DNA from: Arenimonas sp.
GTDB lineage: Bacteria; Pseudomonadota; Alphaproteobacteria; Rhizobiales; Rhizobiaceae
DNA length: 64,000 bases
Assembly (NCBI GenBank): GCA_019459145.1
Contig: JAIBEK010000020.1
Coordinates: 124,001-188,000 of the forward strand
Direction of reading: 5' to 3'
Shown here: positions 8,406 to 17,357 of the stretch, one piece after another
Numbering within the stretch: the stretch's first letter is position 1
Layout of the letters: each line of letters starts with the position of its first letter
Notes under the pieces: generated by a model
Told to the model about the DNA's origin: nothing
The model's input: only the letters and a program-made list of their open reading frames with translations
Databases searched by the model: none
Translations under genes and position numbers: made by a program

Positions 8406-10196
8406 ATGCACCGTTACCGCAGCCACACCTGTGCCGCTCTCCGCAAGTCCGATGTCGGCTCCACCGTCCGTCTGTCCGGCTGGGTCCATCGCGTCCGCGA
8501 TCATGGCGGCGTGCTGTTCATCGACCTGCGCGACCATTACGGCATCACCCAGGTGGTGGCCGATCCGGACAGCCCGGCCTTCAAGCTGGCCGAGACCGTG
8601 CGCGGCGAGTGGGTGATCCGCATCGATGGCCTCGTCAAGGCGCGCACCGAAGACACGGTCAACAAGACCATGCCGACCGGCGAGATCGAACTCTACGCCC
8701 AGGAAATCGAGGTTCTCTCGGCCGCCAAGGAACTGCCGCTGCCGGTGTTCGGCGAGCCGGATTATCCGGAAGACGTGCGCCTGAAATACCGCTTCCTGGA
8801 CCTGCGCCGCGACACGCTGCACAAGAACATCGTCAAGCGCACCCAGATCATCTCCGACATGCGCCGCCGCATGGGCGATATCGGCTTCGGGGAATACACC
8901 ACGCCGATCCTGACGGCCTCCTCGCCGGAAGGTGCGCGCGACTTCCTCGTGCCGAGCCGCATCCATGAAGGCCAGTTCTTCGCGCTGCCGCAGGCGCCGC
9001 AGCAGTACAAGCAGCTGCTGATGGTCGCCGGCTTCGACCGCTATTTCCAGATCGCGCCCTGCTTCCGAGATGAGGACCCGCGCGCCGACCGCCTGCCGGG
9101 TGAATTCTACCAGCTCGACCTGGAAATGAGTTTCGTCACCCAGGAAGACATCTGGGAAACCATCGAACCGGTCATGACCCAGGTGTTCGAGCAGTTCGCC
9201 GAAGGCAAGCCGGTCACCCAGAACTGGCCGCGCATTCCTTATGACGTGGCGATCCGCAAGTATGGCTCCGACAAGCCTGACCTGCGCAACCCGATCGAGA
9301 TGCAGGCCGTCACCGAGCATTTTGCCGGCTCCGGCTTCAAGGTCTTCGCCAACATGATCGCCTCGAACCCGAAGGTCGAAGTCTGGGCGATCCCGGCCAA
9401 GACCGGCGGTTCGCGCGCTTTCTGCGACCGCATGAACGCCTGGGCCCAGTCGACCGGCCAGCCGGGCCTCGGTTATATCTTCTGGCGCCAGGAAGGTGCC
9501 GTGCTCGAAGGGGCCGGCCCGCTCGCCAAGAACATCGGCGAGGAGCGCACCGAGGCGATCCGTACCCAGCTCGGTCTCGACGAAGGCGACGCCTGCTTCT
9601 TCGTTGCCGGCGATCCGGCGAAATTCTACAAGTTTGCCGGCGAAGCCCGCACCCGCGCCGGCGAGGAACTGGACCTCGTCGACCGCGACCGTTTCGAGCT
9701 GTGCTGGATCGTCGACTTCCCGTTCTACGAATGGAGCGAGGAAGAAAAGAAGATCGACTTCGCCCACAACCCCTTCTCGATGCCGCAGGGTGGTCTTGAA
9801 GCGCTGGAGAGCCAGGATCCGCTGTCGCTCAAGGCCTATCAGTATGACGCGGTCTGCAACGGCTTCGAAATCGCTTCCGGTTCGATCCGTAACCAGTCGC
9901 CCGAACTGATGGTCAAGGCCTTCGAGAAGGTGGGCCTAAGCCAGGCTGACGTCGAAGAGCGCTTCGGCGGCCTCTACCGCGCCTTCCAGTACGGCGCCCC
10001 GCCGCACGGCGGCTGCGCCTTCGGCATCGACCGCGTCGTCATGCTGCTGGTCGGTGCGAAGAACCTGCGCGAAATCTCGCTGTTCCCGATGAACCAGCAG
10101 GCGCAGGACTTGCTGATGAACGCCCCGTCGCCGGCGACCCCGACTCAGCTGCGCGAACTGGCGCTGCGCGTCGTGCCCCAGCCGAAGAAGGACTGA
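8406..10196 (+). CDS. aspS: Aspartate-tRNA ligase
   Basis: A 596-residue class II aminoacyl-tRNA synthetase charging tRNA-Asp (in many alphaproteobacteria, non-discriminating for Asn). The N-terminal OB-fold anticodon domain ([20 protein letters not shown]) is followed by the catalytic domain with motif 2 ([19 protein letters not shown]) and motif 3 ([10 protein letters not shown]). The bacterial-type GAD insertion lies in the middle. The frame stays open far upstream, opposite the MFS gene, but the family start MHRYRSHTC is at 8406 and AGGAT precedes it. An alternative ATG at 8391 would add only five residues. A strong terminator follows 26 nt after the stop. Confidence 0.96.
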   Translation: MHRYRSHTCAALRKSDVGSTVRLSGWVHRVRDHGGVLFIDLRDHYGITQVVADPDSPAFKLAETVRGEWVIRIDGLVKARTEDTVNKTMPTGEIELYAQEIEVLSAAKELPLPVFGEPDYPEDVRLKYRFLDLRRDTLHKNIVKRTQIISDMRRRMGDIGFGEYTTPILTASSPEGARDFLVPSRIHEGQFFALPQAPQQYKQLLMVAGFDRYFQIAPCFRDEDPRADRLPGEFYQLDLEMSFVTQEDIWETIEPVMTQVFEQFAEGKPVTQNWPRIPYDVAIRKYGSDKPDLRNPIEMQAVTEHFAGSGFKVFANMIASNPKVEVWAIPAKTGGSRAFCDRMNAWAQSTGQPGLGYIFWRQEGAVLEGAGPLAKNIGEERTEAIRTQLGLDEGDACFFVAGDPAKFYKFAGEARTRAGEELDLVDRDRFELCWIVDFPFYEWSEEEKKIDFAHNPFSMPQGGLEALESQDPLSLKAYQYDAVCNGFEIASGSIRNQSPELMVKAFEKVGLSQADVEERFGGLYRAFQYGAPPHGGCAFGIDRVVMLLVGAKNLREISLFPMNQQAQDLLMNAPSPATPTQLRELALRVVPQPKKD

Positions 10197-10222
10197 TCGG
10201 TCCTCCGATCCCGTAGCCTTTG

Positions 10223-10254
10223 AAAACCCCGGTCGCTGACGCGATCGGGGTTTT
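10223..10254. terminator. Bidirectional terminator between aspS and acyltransferase
   Basis: A 14-bp stem (AAAACCCCGGTCGC with GCGATCGGGGTTTT, one G-U pair) encloses a TGAC loop, with T runs on both strands. It serves aspS from the left and the acyltransferase operon from the right. Confidence 0.85.
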
Positions 10255-10291
10255 GCTGTTTTGGATCAACAGGCTGCCGGCCCGCCTTGAA

Positions 10292-11320
10292 TCACGATGG
10301 CAGGGCGTTGTCGAGGAAGTACCACTGGTCGAGATGGGCGAGCACGACCGGCTCGATGACCGAATTCAGCAGCTTGATGTCTTCCGCCAGCCGCTCGCCG
10401 GGTTTTTCCTCCGGTGGCAACTTGAACGGCGGCAGCGCATAGGCGTCGAAGCGGAAGCCATCGCCCTGGCGCACATTGTACCAGGGGCAGATCGTCGCCC
10501 CGGTCATCCGCGCCAGCCGAATGGTCAGCGCGATATTGCCCTCCAGGTGCGGCTCGCGGCCGAACAGCGGTCCGCGGATCTTGCCGGCAAAGGCCTCGTC
10601 GGCGAAGACCGAAACGACCCCGCCCTTCTTCAGCAGGCCGACCGCCGGGCGAATGCCCTGCACGCCGGGCGGAATGAAGCGCAGACCGGTCTTGCTGCGC
10701 ACGCGCTCGGCGATCCAGGCCTTGCCCCGTTCGACCGGGGGAACGTAGAATGTATAGGGCTGGACGCCGATCTGGCGCAGGATGATCGGGCCGATTTCCC
10801 AATTGCCGAGATGCATGCCGACGATGATGATCGGGCCGGCCTTGGCCGCATCCTGGATATATTCGGGATTGTGCAGCACCATGCGCTCCGGCTGCCGGGC
10901 AATGCGGTTGACCACCGAAAACTCGGTCATCAGCCGGCCTTGCGCCTTGCAGTTGGCGATGTAGAGCGCTTCGCGCTCGGCCTCGCTCAGGTGCGGGCAG
11001 AGCCGCGCGATGGTCGCCCGCGCCCGTTTCTGCGCCACCTTGTGATAGCGGGGCAGGGCGAAGAGGCCGAGGCGGGCGCCGAAGTTGGAACAGACATCCA
11101 TCGGCATCAGTTTCATGCCGTAATGACCGGCAAGATGCAGGCCGTTCCAGACATTGTCGGTCAACCAGTATTTGACGAAAGCCTTGCGGCGTTTGCCGCC
11201 TGCCTTGATATCGGCAAAACCCGGCGCATCGGGCCGGCTGAACCGCCAGGCCTTGCGCTTGGCGATGTCCGGCTTTGCGCTTGCCGCTGCCGGTTTGACG
11301 GGCGTCTCCGGCTCGCTCAT
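10292..11320 (-). CDS. Lipid A biosynthesis (lauroyl-type) late acyltransferase
   Basis: A 342-residue inner-membrane acyltransferase of the LpxL/LpxM (HtrB/MsbB) family, which adds a secondary acyl chain to a lipid A precursor. The catalytic HX4E motif is in GMHLGNWEIG (His170, Glu175). The C-terminal part keeps the family's RQGDGFRFDAYALPPF and PVVLAHLDQWYF segments. An N-terminal extension of about 40 residues is rich in Ala/Pro/Lys. The ATG overlaps the stop codon of the upstream cytochrome P450 gene by four bases (ATGA at 11317-11320), so the two are translationally coupled. Rhizobial lipid A carries very-long-chain acyl groups attached by LpxXL; this could be that enzyme or a second late acyltransferase, and the sequence alone does not decide. 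Confidence 0.88.
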   Translation of the reverse strand: MSEPETPVKPAAASAKPDIAKRKAWRFSRPDAPGFADIKAGGKRRKAFVKYWLTDNVWNGLHLAGHYGMKLMPMDVCSNFGARLGLFALPRYHKVAQKRARATIARLCPHLSEAEREALYIANCKAQGRLMTEFSVVNRIARQPERMVLHNPEYIQDAAKAGPIIIVGMHLGNWEIGPIILRQIGVQPYTFYVPPVERGKAWIAERVRSKTGLRFIPPGVQGIRPAVGLLKKGGVVSVFADEAFAGKIRGPLFGREPHLEGNIALTIRLARMTGATICPWYNVRQGDGFRFDAYALPPFKLPPEEKPGERLAEDIKLLNSVIEPVVLAHLDQWYFLDNALPS

Positions 11321-12741
11321 CGGCTCGAAGCCTCCCGGCGATGCAGCGTGACCGGCAGGCCCCCCTTGGGCCGTAGCGTCAGGCGGCAATGCGGCTCGAC
11401 CTTGTGGCCTTCGCGAAGTCTCAGGCTGAACTTCTGAGCCAGGATGGCGAGGCACAGGATCGCCTCGGTCTCGCCGAAATGCTGTCCGGGACAGACGCGC
11501 GGGCCGCTGGCAAACGGAATGAAGCTGTAGGGCTTCGGCCGGTTGTCGCCGAGAAAGCGCTCCGGCTTGAAGTGGTGTGGCTGCTCGAACAGGCTCGGCG
11601 TCCGGTGCAACAGCCATGGCACGATCAGCACCAGCGAGGCGGGCTCCACGTCGATATTGCCGATCCGATCCTTCTCCTTGGACTGGCGGGCGAGGATCGG
11701 CACCGGCGGGTAGAGCCTGAGCGTCTCGTTGATCACCGCGCGGCACCAGTCGAGCCTGGGCACGTCGTCGATCGTCGGCACGCGGTCGCCGCAGACGCGG
11801 GCAATCTCGTCATGGATTTGCTTCTCGACCCAGGTCGCCTGCGACAGCAGGTACCAGGCCCAGGTGAGGGTGGCGGCCGTCGTCTCGTGGCCGGCCATGA
11901 AGATGGTCGCGGCTTCGTTGCGCAGCGCGACCATGTCGAGATTGAGTTCCGGATTGCGTTGCTGGCGACGGATCAGGAGATCGACCATGGAACTGTGATC
12001 ACCGCGCCCGGCGAGGTGATCCTCGACCACCTTGTCGATCAGGTCGTGGATGCGCTTGACGGACCGCTTGAGCGAGGGCGTGCGCAGCACCGGCAGGCCC
12101 TCGTCGAAGCCGATGAAATAGCCGAGATTGACCGAATCGATCAGCGACTGGTAGCTGGAGAAGCTGTCGGTGATGGCATCGGCGCTGTCGCGGCCGAGCT
12201 GGTTGCCGAACACGCTGCGCGAGATGATCTCGGCGGTGAGCCCCGCCATTTCATGCAGCACGTTGATCTCGGCGCCGTCTGGCATGGTATTCCAGCGCTC
12301 GACCATCTCGCTCGCCGTCTTCTCCATCACCGGGCCGAAGGCCGGAACGCGGTTGCGGTGGACGATGTCGTTGACCAGCGAGCGACGCTGCTTCCAGGTT
12401 TCGCCATCGGAAATGAACAAGCCGTCGCCCAGCAGATATTCGAGCGCGCGGCGCATCTGTGGGGACTTGCGCTCGAAATTTTCGTGGCGATTGACCACGA
12501 CATGGCGGATCAGATCGGGCGAATTCACCAGGACGATCTGCCGGCCCAATATCCGGATCGAGCTGACCTTCTCCTTGAAATCGCCGACGCGCCAGACGGA
12601 CAGGAAGTCGGTTCGCGCCTGCAAAAGCAGATTAAGCGGGCGGTTGGGCTTGCCGTCGTAATAGTCGGCATGGGCCGGCTCGAAGTCGTGCCCTTCGAGC
12701 TTTTCGGAGATGTTGACGGGGCGCTGCAGCCAGCCGAGCAT
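11317..12741 (-). CDS. Cytochrome P450 (fatty-acid-hydroxylase-like)
   Basis: A 474-residue haem monooxygenase. The I-helix oxygen-binding motif AGHETT is at 283-288, the ExxR pair is Glu339 and Arg342 in NETLRLYPP, and the haem-ligand loop FASGPRVCPGQHF holds Cys417. The overall pattern resembles CYP4/CYP110-like fatty-acid hydroxylases more than camphor-type P450s. No transmembrane anchor or fused reductase is present, so it needs ferredoxin/reductase partners from elsewhere. It is the first gene of a two-gene unit and its stop overlaps the start of a lipid A acyltransferase. This suggests (inference) a lipid acyl substrate, perhaps in outer-membrane lipid modification. Confidence 0.92.
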   Translation of the reverse strand: MLGWLQRPVNISEKLEGHDFEPAHADYYDGKPNRPLNLLLQARTDFLSVWRVGDFKEKVSSIRILGRQIVLVNSPDLIRHVVVNRHENFERKSPQMRRALEYLLGDGLFISDGETWKQRRSLVNDIVHRNRVPAFGPVMEKTASEMVERWNTMPDGAEINVLHEMAGLTAEIISRSVFGNQLGRDSADAITDSFSSYQSLIDSVNLGYFIGFDEGLPVLRTPSLKRSVKRIHDLIDKVVEDHLAGRGDHSSMVDLLIRRQQRNPELNLDMVALRNEAATIFMAGHETTAATLTWAWYLLSQATWVEKQIHDEIARVCGDRVPTIDDVPRLDWCRAVINETLRLYPPVPILARQSKEKDRIGNIDVEPASLVLIVPWLLHRTPSLFEQPHHFKPERFLGDNRPKPYSFIPFASGPRVCPGQHFGETEAILCLAILAQKFSLRLREGHKVEPHCRLTLRPKGGLPVTLHRREASSR

Positions 12742-12843
12742 GATGTTCCGTTCCGCGAAGTGAGCCGTTGAGGCGGTAGATCCCGTAGGCTAGCCTTAGC
12801 GGAAGTCCCGCGCCGGTCAATCCTCGAGCGTGGGATATACTGT

Positions 12844-12871
12844 CGCTCCCGGCCAGGTTCGGCCGGGAGCG
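12844..12871. terminator. Strong hairpin downstream of secreted-protein gene
   Basis: A perfect 11-bp stem (CGCTCCCGGCC with GGCCGGGAGCG) and 6-nt loop lies 29 nt after the stop of the minus-strand gene that ends at 12901. There is no T run, so it may be a Rho-assisted terminator or an mRNA-stabilising hairpin. Confidence 0.45.
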
Positions 12872-12900
12872 GAGATCGGTTCGCGATCGTCGGAAGGTCG

Positions 12901-14097
12901 CTATTCGTTGGCGGTGACGGAGACGCCGAGCAGCGCCGGCACGCTTTCCGGCGCCCCCATCGCAGCACCCATGATCATCGGGAAGGGCACGTCCTTTTCG
13001 GGCTCGGCGGTGATGGTGATGCTCTGCGGATCGTCGATGAAGGCGTTGACGGCCTCGGAGATCTCGTTCTGCAGCGCGCCGAGCTTTGCCTGAGCGAGCA
13101 AGATCGGCAGCATGCCCTTGACCATCTGCGCCATCTGTTCGCCGTTCGATCCCTGCTGCTTGCCTGCATAATCGAGACCGCGCTCGGTGATGCCGGCGTC
13201 TTCGAAGCTGATTTGCGCGCTCTGGAACGACATCTGCTGCATCAGGGCGAACATGGCAATGCCGGCAGCCTGCTGCGCCTGCTCGTTGTTCGCATCGGCC
13301 TGCATGGTGCGGGCGGTTTCCTGCAACTGCTTGACGAGATCCATCGTGTAGCCGGTGAGGGCGAAGGACAGGGACAAGCTGCCGACATCGGCGAAGTCCA
13401 AGGTATAGTCTTCAAGGTTGACCGTGCCGGATATCGGCTCCCAATTGCCACTGACGCTGATCTCGCCATTGATCGTCTGCAGGCCGAGCGCGTGGATTGC
13501 CTCCTTGCCCTCGGCATCCTCGATGCTGGTGAGATCGGCTTTGATACCGGTAACGGTGCCCTCGAAGGAAAGCGAGCTTTCGTCTTCGGCGAGCGCGACT
13601 GAGCCGCTTGCCTTTTCGACGGCGAAAACCTGCTTGCCATCCGTCGTCACGGTGATCGGGCCGCTACTGGCCTCTTCGTACATCATCATCGAAGACAGGC
13701 CTTCGCCCGCCGTGCTGCCCGGAACGACAACGCCGGCGAGGTACAGATCCTTGACGTTGAAGCTGCTGTTGTCCTCGGTGACATTCACCTCGGGGAACTC
13801 GATGCGATCGATATGATAGGCGCCGCCATCCGCCTCGGTCACGTCCTGCAGCGTCAGATTGCCCAGCGCGATCGATTTCTCCTGCGGGCCGGTGGCGGTG
13901 AAGGTCGTGCCCTTGAGGACGACGTCATTGCCGTTTATCTCGATCGATTCGGCCTTCAACACGCCGCTGCCGGCGGCATAGGCGGCGTTGATCTTGGCGA
14001 GCAGGTCCTGGCCGTCGATAGAGGCGAAGGCCGGGCCGGAGAGTGCGGCGGATGCGGCGCCTGCCAACAGGAGCCCCTTGAAGGGAATTCGGGTCAT
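12901..14097 (-). CDS. Secreted protein of unknown function
   Basis: A 398-residue protein with a clear signal peptide (hydrophobic core GLLLAGAASAALSG, cleavage after AFA near residue 25). The mature part is acidic and mostly alternating short beta-type segments with many Thr/Ser/Gly residues, ending with a predicted helical region rich in Gln and Met (AQQAAGIAMFALMQQMSFQ). It has no cysteine cluster and no recognisable enzyme motif. I do not recognise the family; weak similarity in style to periplasmic DUF945/AsmA-like proteins is only an impression. AGGAT precedes the ATG by 8 nt. It is transcribed alone, divergently from parC. Confidence 0.75.
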   Translation of the reverse strand: MTRIPFKGLLLAGAASAALSGPAFASIDGQDLLAKINAAYAAGSGVLKAESIEINGNDVVLKGTTFTATGPQEKSIALGNLTLQDVTEADGGAYHIDRIEFPEVNVTEDNSSFNVKDLYLAGVVVPGSTAGEGLSSMMMYEEASSGPITVTTDGKQVFAVEKASGSVALAEDESSLSFEGTVTGIKADLTSIEDAEGKEAIHALGLQTINGEISVSGNWEPISGTVNLEDYTLDFADVGSLSLSFALTGYTMDLVKQLQETARTMQADANNEQAQQAAGIAMFALMQQMSFQSAQISFEDAGITERGLDYAGKQQGSNGEQMAQMVKGMLPILLAQAKLGALQNEISEAVNAFIDDPQSITITAEPEKDVPFPMIMGAAMGAPESVPALLGVSVTANE

Positions 14098-14221
14098 GGA
14101 ATGATCCTATCATCGGAACGGGTGAAATTCGGCGCAGTATATTTGTGCCAAACCTTATATGGCCTGGCACGGAAACTTCCACTGCTTTCCTTGCGTCGCG
14201 CAGCCTTACTTTCCTGCTGCC

Positions 14222-14235
14222 GTGACTGTTGTCAC
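14222..14235. promoter_or_regulatory. Inverted repeat GTGAC-TGTT-GTCAC
   Basis: A perfect 5-4-5 inverted repeat in the divergent region between the secreted-protein gene and parC, 71 nt before the parC ATG. It may be an operator; nothing else supports it. Confidence 0.25.
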
Positions 14236-14306
14236 ATCCGCGGTAATCCACAGCCAGAATGCCGGGATTCCTTGCTGTTTGCGGTCATCTCGTCTAGTTG
14301 GGAGCC

Positions 14307-16583
14307 ATGGGGAAAAGTCTTATTCCGCCCGGTGACGGCGGCGACCACATTCAACCGATCGATCTGAAGGCGGCGCTCGAGGAGCGTTATCTCGCCTATG
14401 CCCTGTCGACGATCATGCACCGGGCGCTGCCCGATGTGCGCGACGGGCTGAAGCCGGTGCATCGGCGCATCATCCACGCGATGAGCGAGATGGGCATCCG
14501 TCCCAACTCGGCCTTCAAGAAATGCGCCCGTATCGTCGGTGACGTCATCGGTAAGTTCCACCCGCATGGCGACCAGTCGGTCTACGACGCGCTGGTGCGC
14601 TTGGCGCAGGATTTCTCCCAGCGCTATCCGGTGGTCGACGGCCAGGGCAATTTCGGCAATATCGACGGCGACAGTGCCGCCGCCTATCGTTACACCGAAG
14701 CGCGCATGACCGACGTCGCGGCGCTGCTGCTCGAAGGCATCGACCAGGACGCCGTCGATTTTCGCCCGACCTATAACGAGGAAGACGAGGAGCCGGTCGT
14801 GCTGCCGGGCGCCTTCCCGAACCTTCTGGCCAACGGTGCCTCGGGCATCGCCGTCGGCATGGCGACCTCGATCCCGCCGCACAATGTCCACGAGATCTGC
14901 GACGCCGCGCTCTACCTGATCAAAAACCCCGGCGCGACCGTCGAGGAACTGCTGGCCGATCCCGCCAATCCGCAAAGGGGCGGCATCGAGGGACCGGATC
15001 TGCCGACCGGCGGCATCGTCGTCGAAAGCCGCGAGAGCATGATCGAGACCTACCGCACCGGCCGCGGCGGTTTTCGTGTCCGCGCCCGGTGGGAGACAGA
15101 GGATCTCGGCCGCGGCGGCTACCAGATCGTCGTCACGCAGATCCCTTTCCAGGTGCAGAAGTCGCGCCTGATCGAGAAGATCGCCGAGCTTTTGATCGCC
15201 CGCCGCCTGCCGCTGCTCGAGGATGTGCGCGACGAATCGGCCGAGGATGTGCGCATCGTGCTGGTGCCGAAGAGCCGCACCGTCGATGCCACCTTGCTGA
15301 TGGAATCGCTGTTCAAGCTCACCGAGCTCGAAAGCCGCATCCCGCTCAACATGAACGTGCTCTCCCAGGGCAAGGTGCCCAAGGTCATGGCCCTCAACGA
15401 GGTGTTGACCGAGTGGCTGGACCATCGCAAGGACGTGCTCGTCCGCCGGTCGCAATTCCGGCTGGCGGCGATCGACCGGCGTCTGGAAATCCTCGGCGGC
15501 CTGCTGATCGCCTATCTCAACCTCGACGAGGTGATCCGCATCATCCGCGAGGAGGACGAGCCGAAGCCCTTCCTGATCGAGCGCTTCACGCTGACCGACA
15601 ACCAGGCCGAAGCCATCCTCAACATGCGGCTCAGGAACTTGCGTAAGCTCGAGGAGTTCGAGATCCGCAAGGAGCACGAGGCGCTGTCTGCCGAAAAGGC
15701 GGAGATCGAGTCGCTGCTCGCCTCCGACGACAAGCAGTGGCAGACGGTTTCCTGGGAGATCGGCGAGGTCAAGAAGAAGTATGCCAAGGCGACCGATCTC
15801 GGCCGCCGGCGTACCACCTTCTCCAATGCCCCGGTCGCCGATGTCGAGGCCATCCAGCAGGCGATGATCGAGAAGGAGCCGATCACGGTCGTCATCTCGG
15901 AAAAGGGCTGGATCCGTGCCCTCAAGGGCCATATCTCCGATACGACGAGCCTCACCTTCAAGGAGGGCGACGCGCTTCGCGTGGCCTTCCCGGCGCAGAC
16001 CACCGACAAGATCCTGCTGGTGACCACGGGCGGCAAGGTCTACACGATGGGCGGCGACAAGCTGCCGGGCGGGCGCGGCCATGGCGAACCTCTGCGCATC
16101 ATGGTCGACATGGAAAACGACCAGGACGTGCTCACCGCCTTCGTCCATGATCCGAGCCGCAAGCTGCTCATCGCCTCGACCGCCGGCAACGGCTTCGTCG
16201 TCGCCGAAAATGAGATCGTCGCCAATACCCGCAAGGGCAAACAGGTGATGAATGTCGGCATGCCCGACGAGATGAAGCTGGTCGTGCCGGTGGCCGGTGA
16301 CCATGTCGCAGTGGTCGGCGAGAACCGCAAGATGCTCGTCTTCCCGCTGGCGCAGATCCCGGAAATGTCACGCGGCAAGGGCGTTCGCCTGCAGCGCTAC
16401 AAGGATGGCGGCATTTCCGACATCAAGTGTTTCGCTCTCGCGGATGGCTTGACCTGGGAGGATAGCGCGGCGCGGATCTTCACCAAGACGAAGGACGAAC
16501 TGATCGAATGGCAGGGCGACCGTGCCTCGGCCGGCCGCACCGTGCCCAAGGGCTTCCCCCGCAGCGGCAAGTTCTCCGGCTGA
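14307..16583 (+). CDS. parC: DNA topoisomerase IV subunit A
   Basis: A 758-residue type IIA topoisomerase subunit that decatenates replicated chromosomes with ParE. The catalytic tyrosine is Tyr129 in [12 protein letters not shown]. The winged-helix region [13 protein letters not shown] carries Gln90 where E. coli ParC has Ser80, and Asp94 where it has Glu84. A coiled-coil region and a C-terminal beta-pinwheel follow. ATG at 14307 matches rhizobial ParC N-termini (MGxxLxPPxDG); an in-frame TTG at 14298 is less likely. The GGGAG before the ATG is unusually close. It converges on the doc toxin gene, 11 nt away. Confidence 0.93.
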   Translation: MGKSLIPPGDGGDHIQPIDLKAALEERYLAYALSTIMHRALPDVRDGLKPVHRRIIHAMSEMGIRPNSAFKKCARIVGDVIGKFHPHGDQSVYDALVRLAQDFSQRYPVVDGQGNFGNIDGDSAAAYRYTEARMTDVAALLLEGIDQDAVDFRPTYNEEDEEPVVLPGAFPNLLANGASGIAVGMATSIPPHNVHEICDAALYLIKNPGATVEELLADPANPQRGGIEGPDLPTGGIVVESRESMIETYRTGRGGFRVRARWETEDLGRGGYQIVVTQIPFQVQKSRLIEKIAELLIARRLPLLEDVRDESAEDVRIVLVPKSRTVDATLLMESLFKLTELESRIPLNMNVLSQGKVPKVMALNEVLTEWLDHRKDVLVRRSQFRLAAIDRRLEILGGLLIAYLNLDEVIRIIREEDEPKPFLIERFTLTDNQAEAILNMRLRNLRKLEEFEIRKEHEALSAEKAEIESLLASDDKQWQTVSWEIGEVKKKYAKATDLGRRRTTFSNAPVADVEAIQQAMIEKEPITVVISEKGWIRALKGHISDTTSLTFKEGDALRVAFPAQTTDKILLVTTGGKVYTMGGDKLPGGRGHGEPLRIMVDMENDQDVLTAFVHDPSRKLLIASTAGNGFVVAENEIVANTRKGKQVMNVGMPDEMKLVVPVAGDHVAVVGENRKMLVFPLAQIPEMSRGKGVRLQRYKDGGISDIKCFALADGLTWEDSAARIFTKTKDELIEWQGDRASAGRTVPKGFPRSGKFSG

Positions 16584-16594
16584 ACCGGATCGGC

Positions 16595-16984
16595 TCAGGA
16601 AAGCGCGACGGTATGATCCCTGAGGAACCGCGTCGCGCCTTCCTCGTCGATCTCGCCCGCGGCGACGGACAGGACGAAGGCATATAGTTCCGCGTCCGTG
16701 GCGTCGATTTCATAGCCATTTTCCATCAGGAAGACGGCTGCGGTGACGATCGCAATGCGCTTGTTTCCGTCGATGAAAGCATGGTTCTTGGCGAGGCCGA
16801 ACAGATAGGCAGCGGCCAGTTCGTTGACGTCTTCACACCCGTACGCTTCCCGGTTTACGGGGCGGGCAAGGGCGGACTCGAGCGCACCTTCGTCGCGCAG
16901 GCCATAGGCTCCGCCGAAGCGCTCGATCTGCATCTGGTGAAGTGTTTCCACCACTGGCCGCGAGATGAAGACAAAGCCACTCAT
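16595..16984 (-). CDS. doc: Death-on-curing (Doc/Fic-fold) toxin
   Basis: A 129-residue type II toxin of the Doc family. The Fic-fold signature HAFIDGNKR (residues 68-76) is complete. Known Doc phosphorylates elongation factor Tu and so stops translation. The alpha-helical N-terminus and the NGYEID segment near residue 93 fit chromosomal Doc homologues. The ATG overlaps the stop of the upstream antitoxin gene by four bases (16981-16984), the usual antitoxin-first order. The protein appears intact, so the module may be functional. Confidence 0.88.
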   Translation of the reverse strand: MSGFVFISRPVVETLHQMQIERFGGAYGLRDEGALESALARPVNREAYGCEDVNELAAAYLFGLAKNHAFIDGNKRIAIVTAAVFLMENGYEIDATDAELYAFVLSVAAGEIDEEGATRFLRDHTVALS

Positions 16985-17202
16985 TGGGCGAGCTTCTTCA
17001 GGGCGGTCTTGTACTTGTCCATGAAACGCTCAGCATGCTCGACCTGACGCGCGAAGTCGTCGTCCATCGGTTTCATCAGCAAGCCATTCTGACTTTCCGA
17101 CAGCGCCAAGCTGTCCCCCGCCTTCAGGCCCAGGCGGTCGAGGATCTCCTTCGGGATGATGATGCCTTCGGAATTGCCGATCTTGCGGATGATGACGTTC
17201 AT
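16981..17202 (-). CDS. AbrB/MazE-type antitoxin
   Basis: A 73-residue SpoVT/AbrB swapped-hairpin DNA-binding protein. The N-terminal IIRKIGNSEGIIIPKEIL (residues 4-21) is the classical fold signature, followed by LGLKAGDSLAL. The C-terminal helix (DFARQVEHAERFMDKYKTAL) probably wraps the Doc toxin. AAGGA lies 8 nt before the ATG. It is the first gene of the toxin-antitoxin operon, so it should autorepress; two perfect palindromes overlap its predicted -10 region. Confidence 0.88.
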   Translation of the reverse strand: MNVIIRKIGNSEGIIIPKEILDRLGLKAGDSLALSESQNGLLMKPMDDDFARQVEHAERFMDKYKTALKKLAQ

Positions 17203-17216
17203 CGTATTGGTCCTTT

Positions 17217-17236
17217 TGTTGCAACAGGGTTATAAC
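17217..17236 (-). promoter_or_regulatory. Candidate antitoxin operator (two adjacent palindromes)
   Basis: TGTTGCAACA (17217-17226) and GTTATAAC (17229-17236) are both perfect palindromes, set three bases apart, between the antitoxin start codon and the predicted -10. AbrB-type antitoxins bind such paired palindromes to repress their own operon. Confidence 0.45.
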
Positions 17237-17257
17237 ATGCGGCGCTGATCCGGTAAA
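17229..17257 (-). promoter_or_regulatory. Toxin-antitoxin operon promoter
   Basis: Reading the minus strand, TTTACC, a 17-bp spacer, then TATAAC. The -10 overlaps the second palindrome, and the 5' leader would be about 20 nt. Confidence 0.5.
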
Positions 17258-17357
17258 GAATTGCGTGCACGCGATGCGCGCTTGACGAATTGATCGCGGT
17301 CAACGCTTCGTCGTCCTGCCACTCTATGCTTTCCTGCAAACACCCAGGAGACGGCCA

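Noticed and set aside
14232-16304. 690-codon minus-strand frame opposite parC
   Set aside because: Mirror frame of parC; no domain, and the coding strand is certain.
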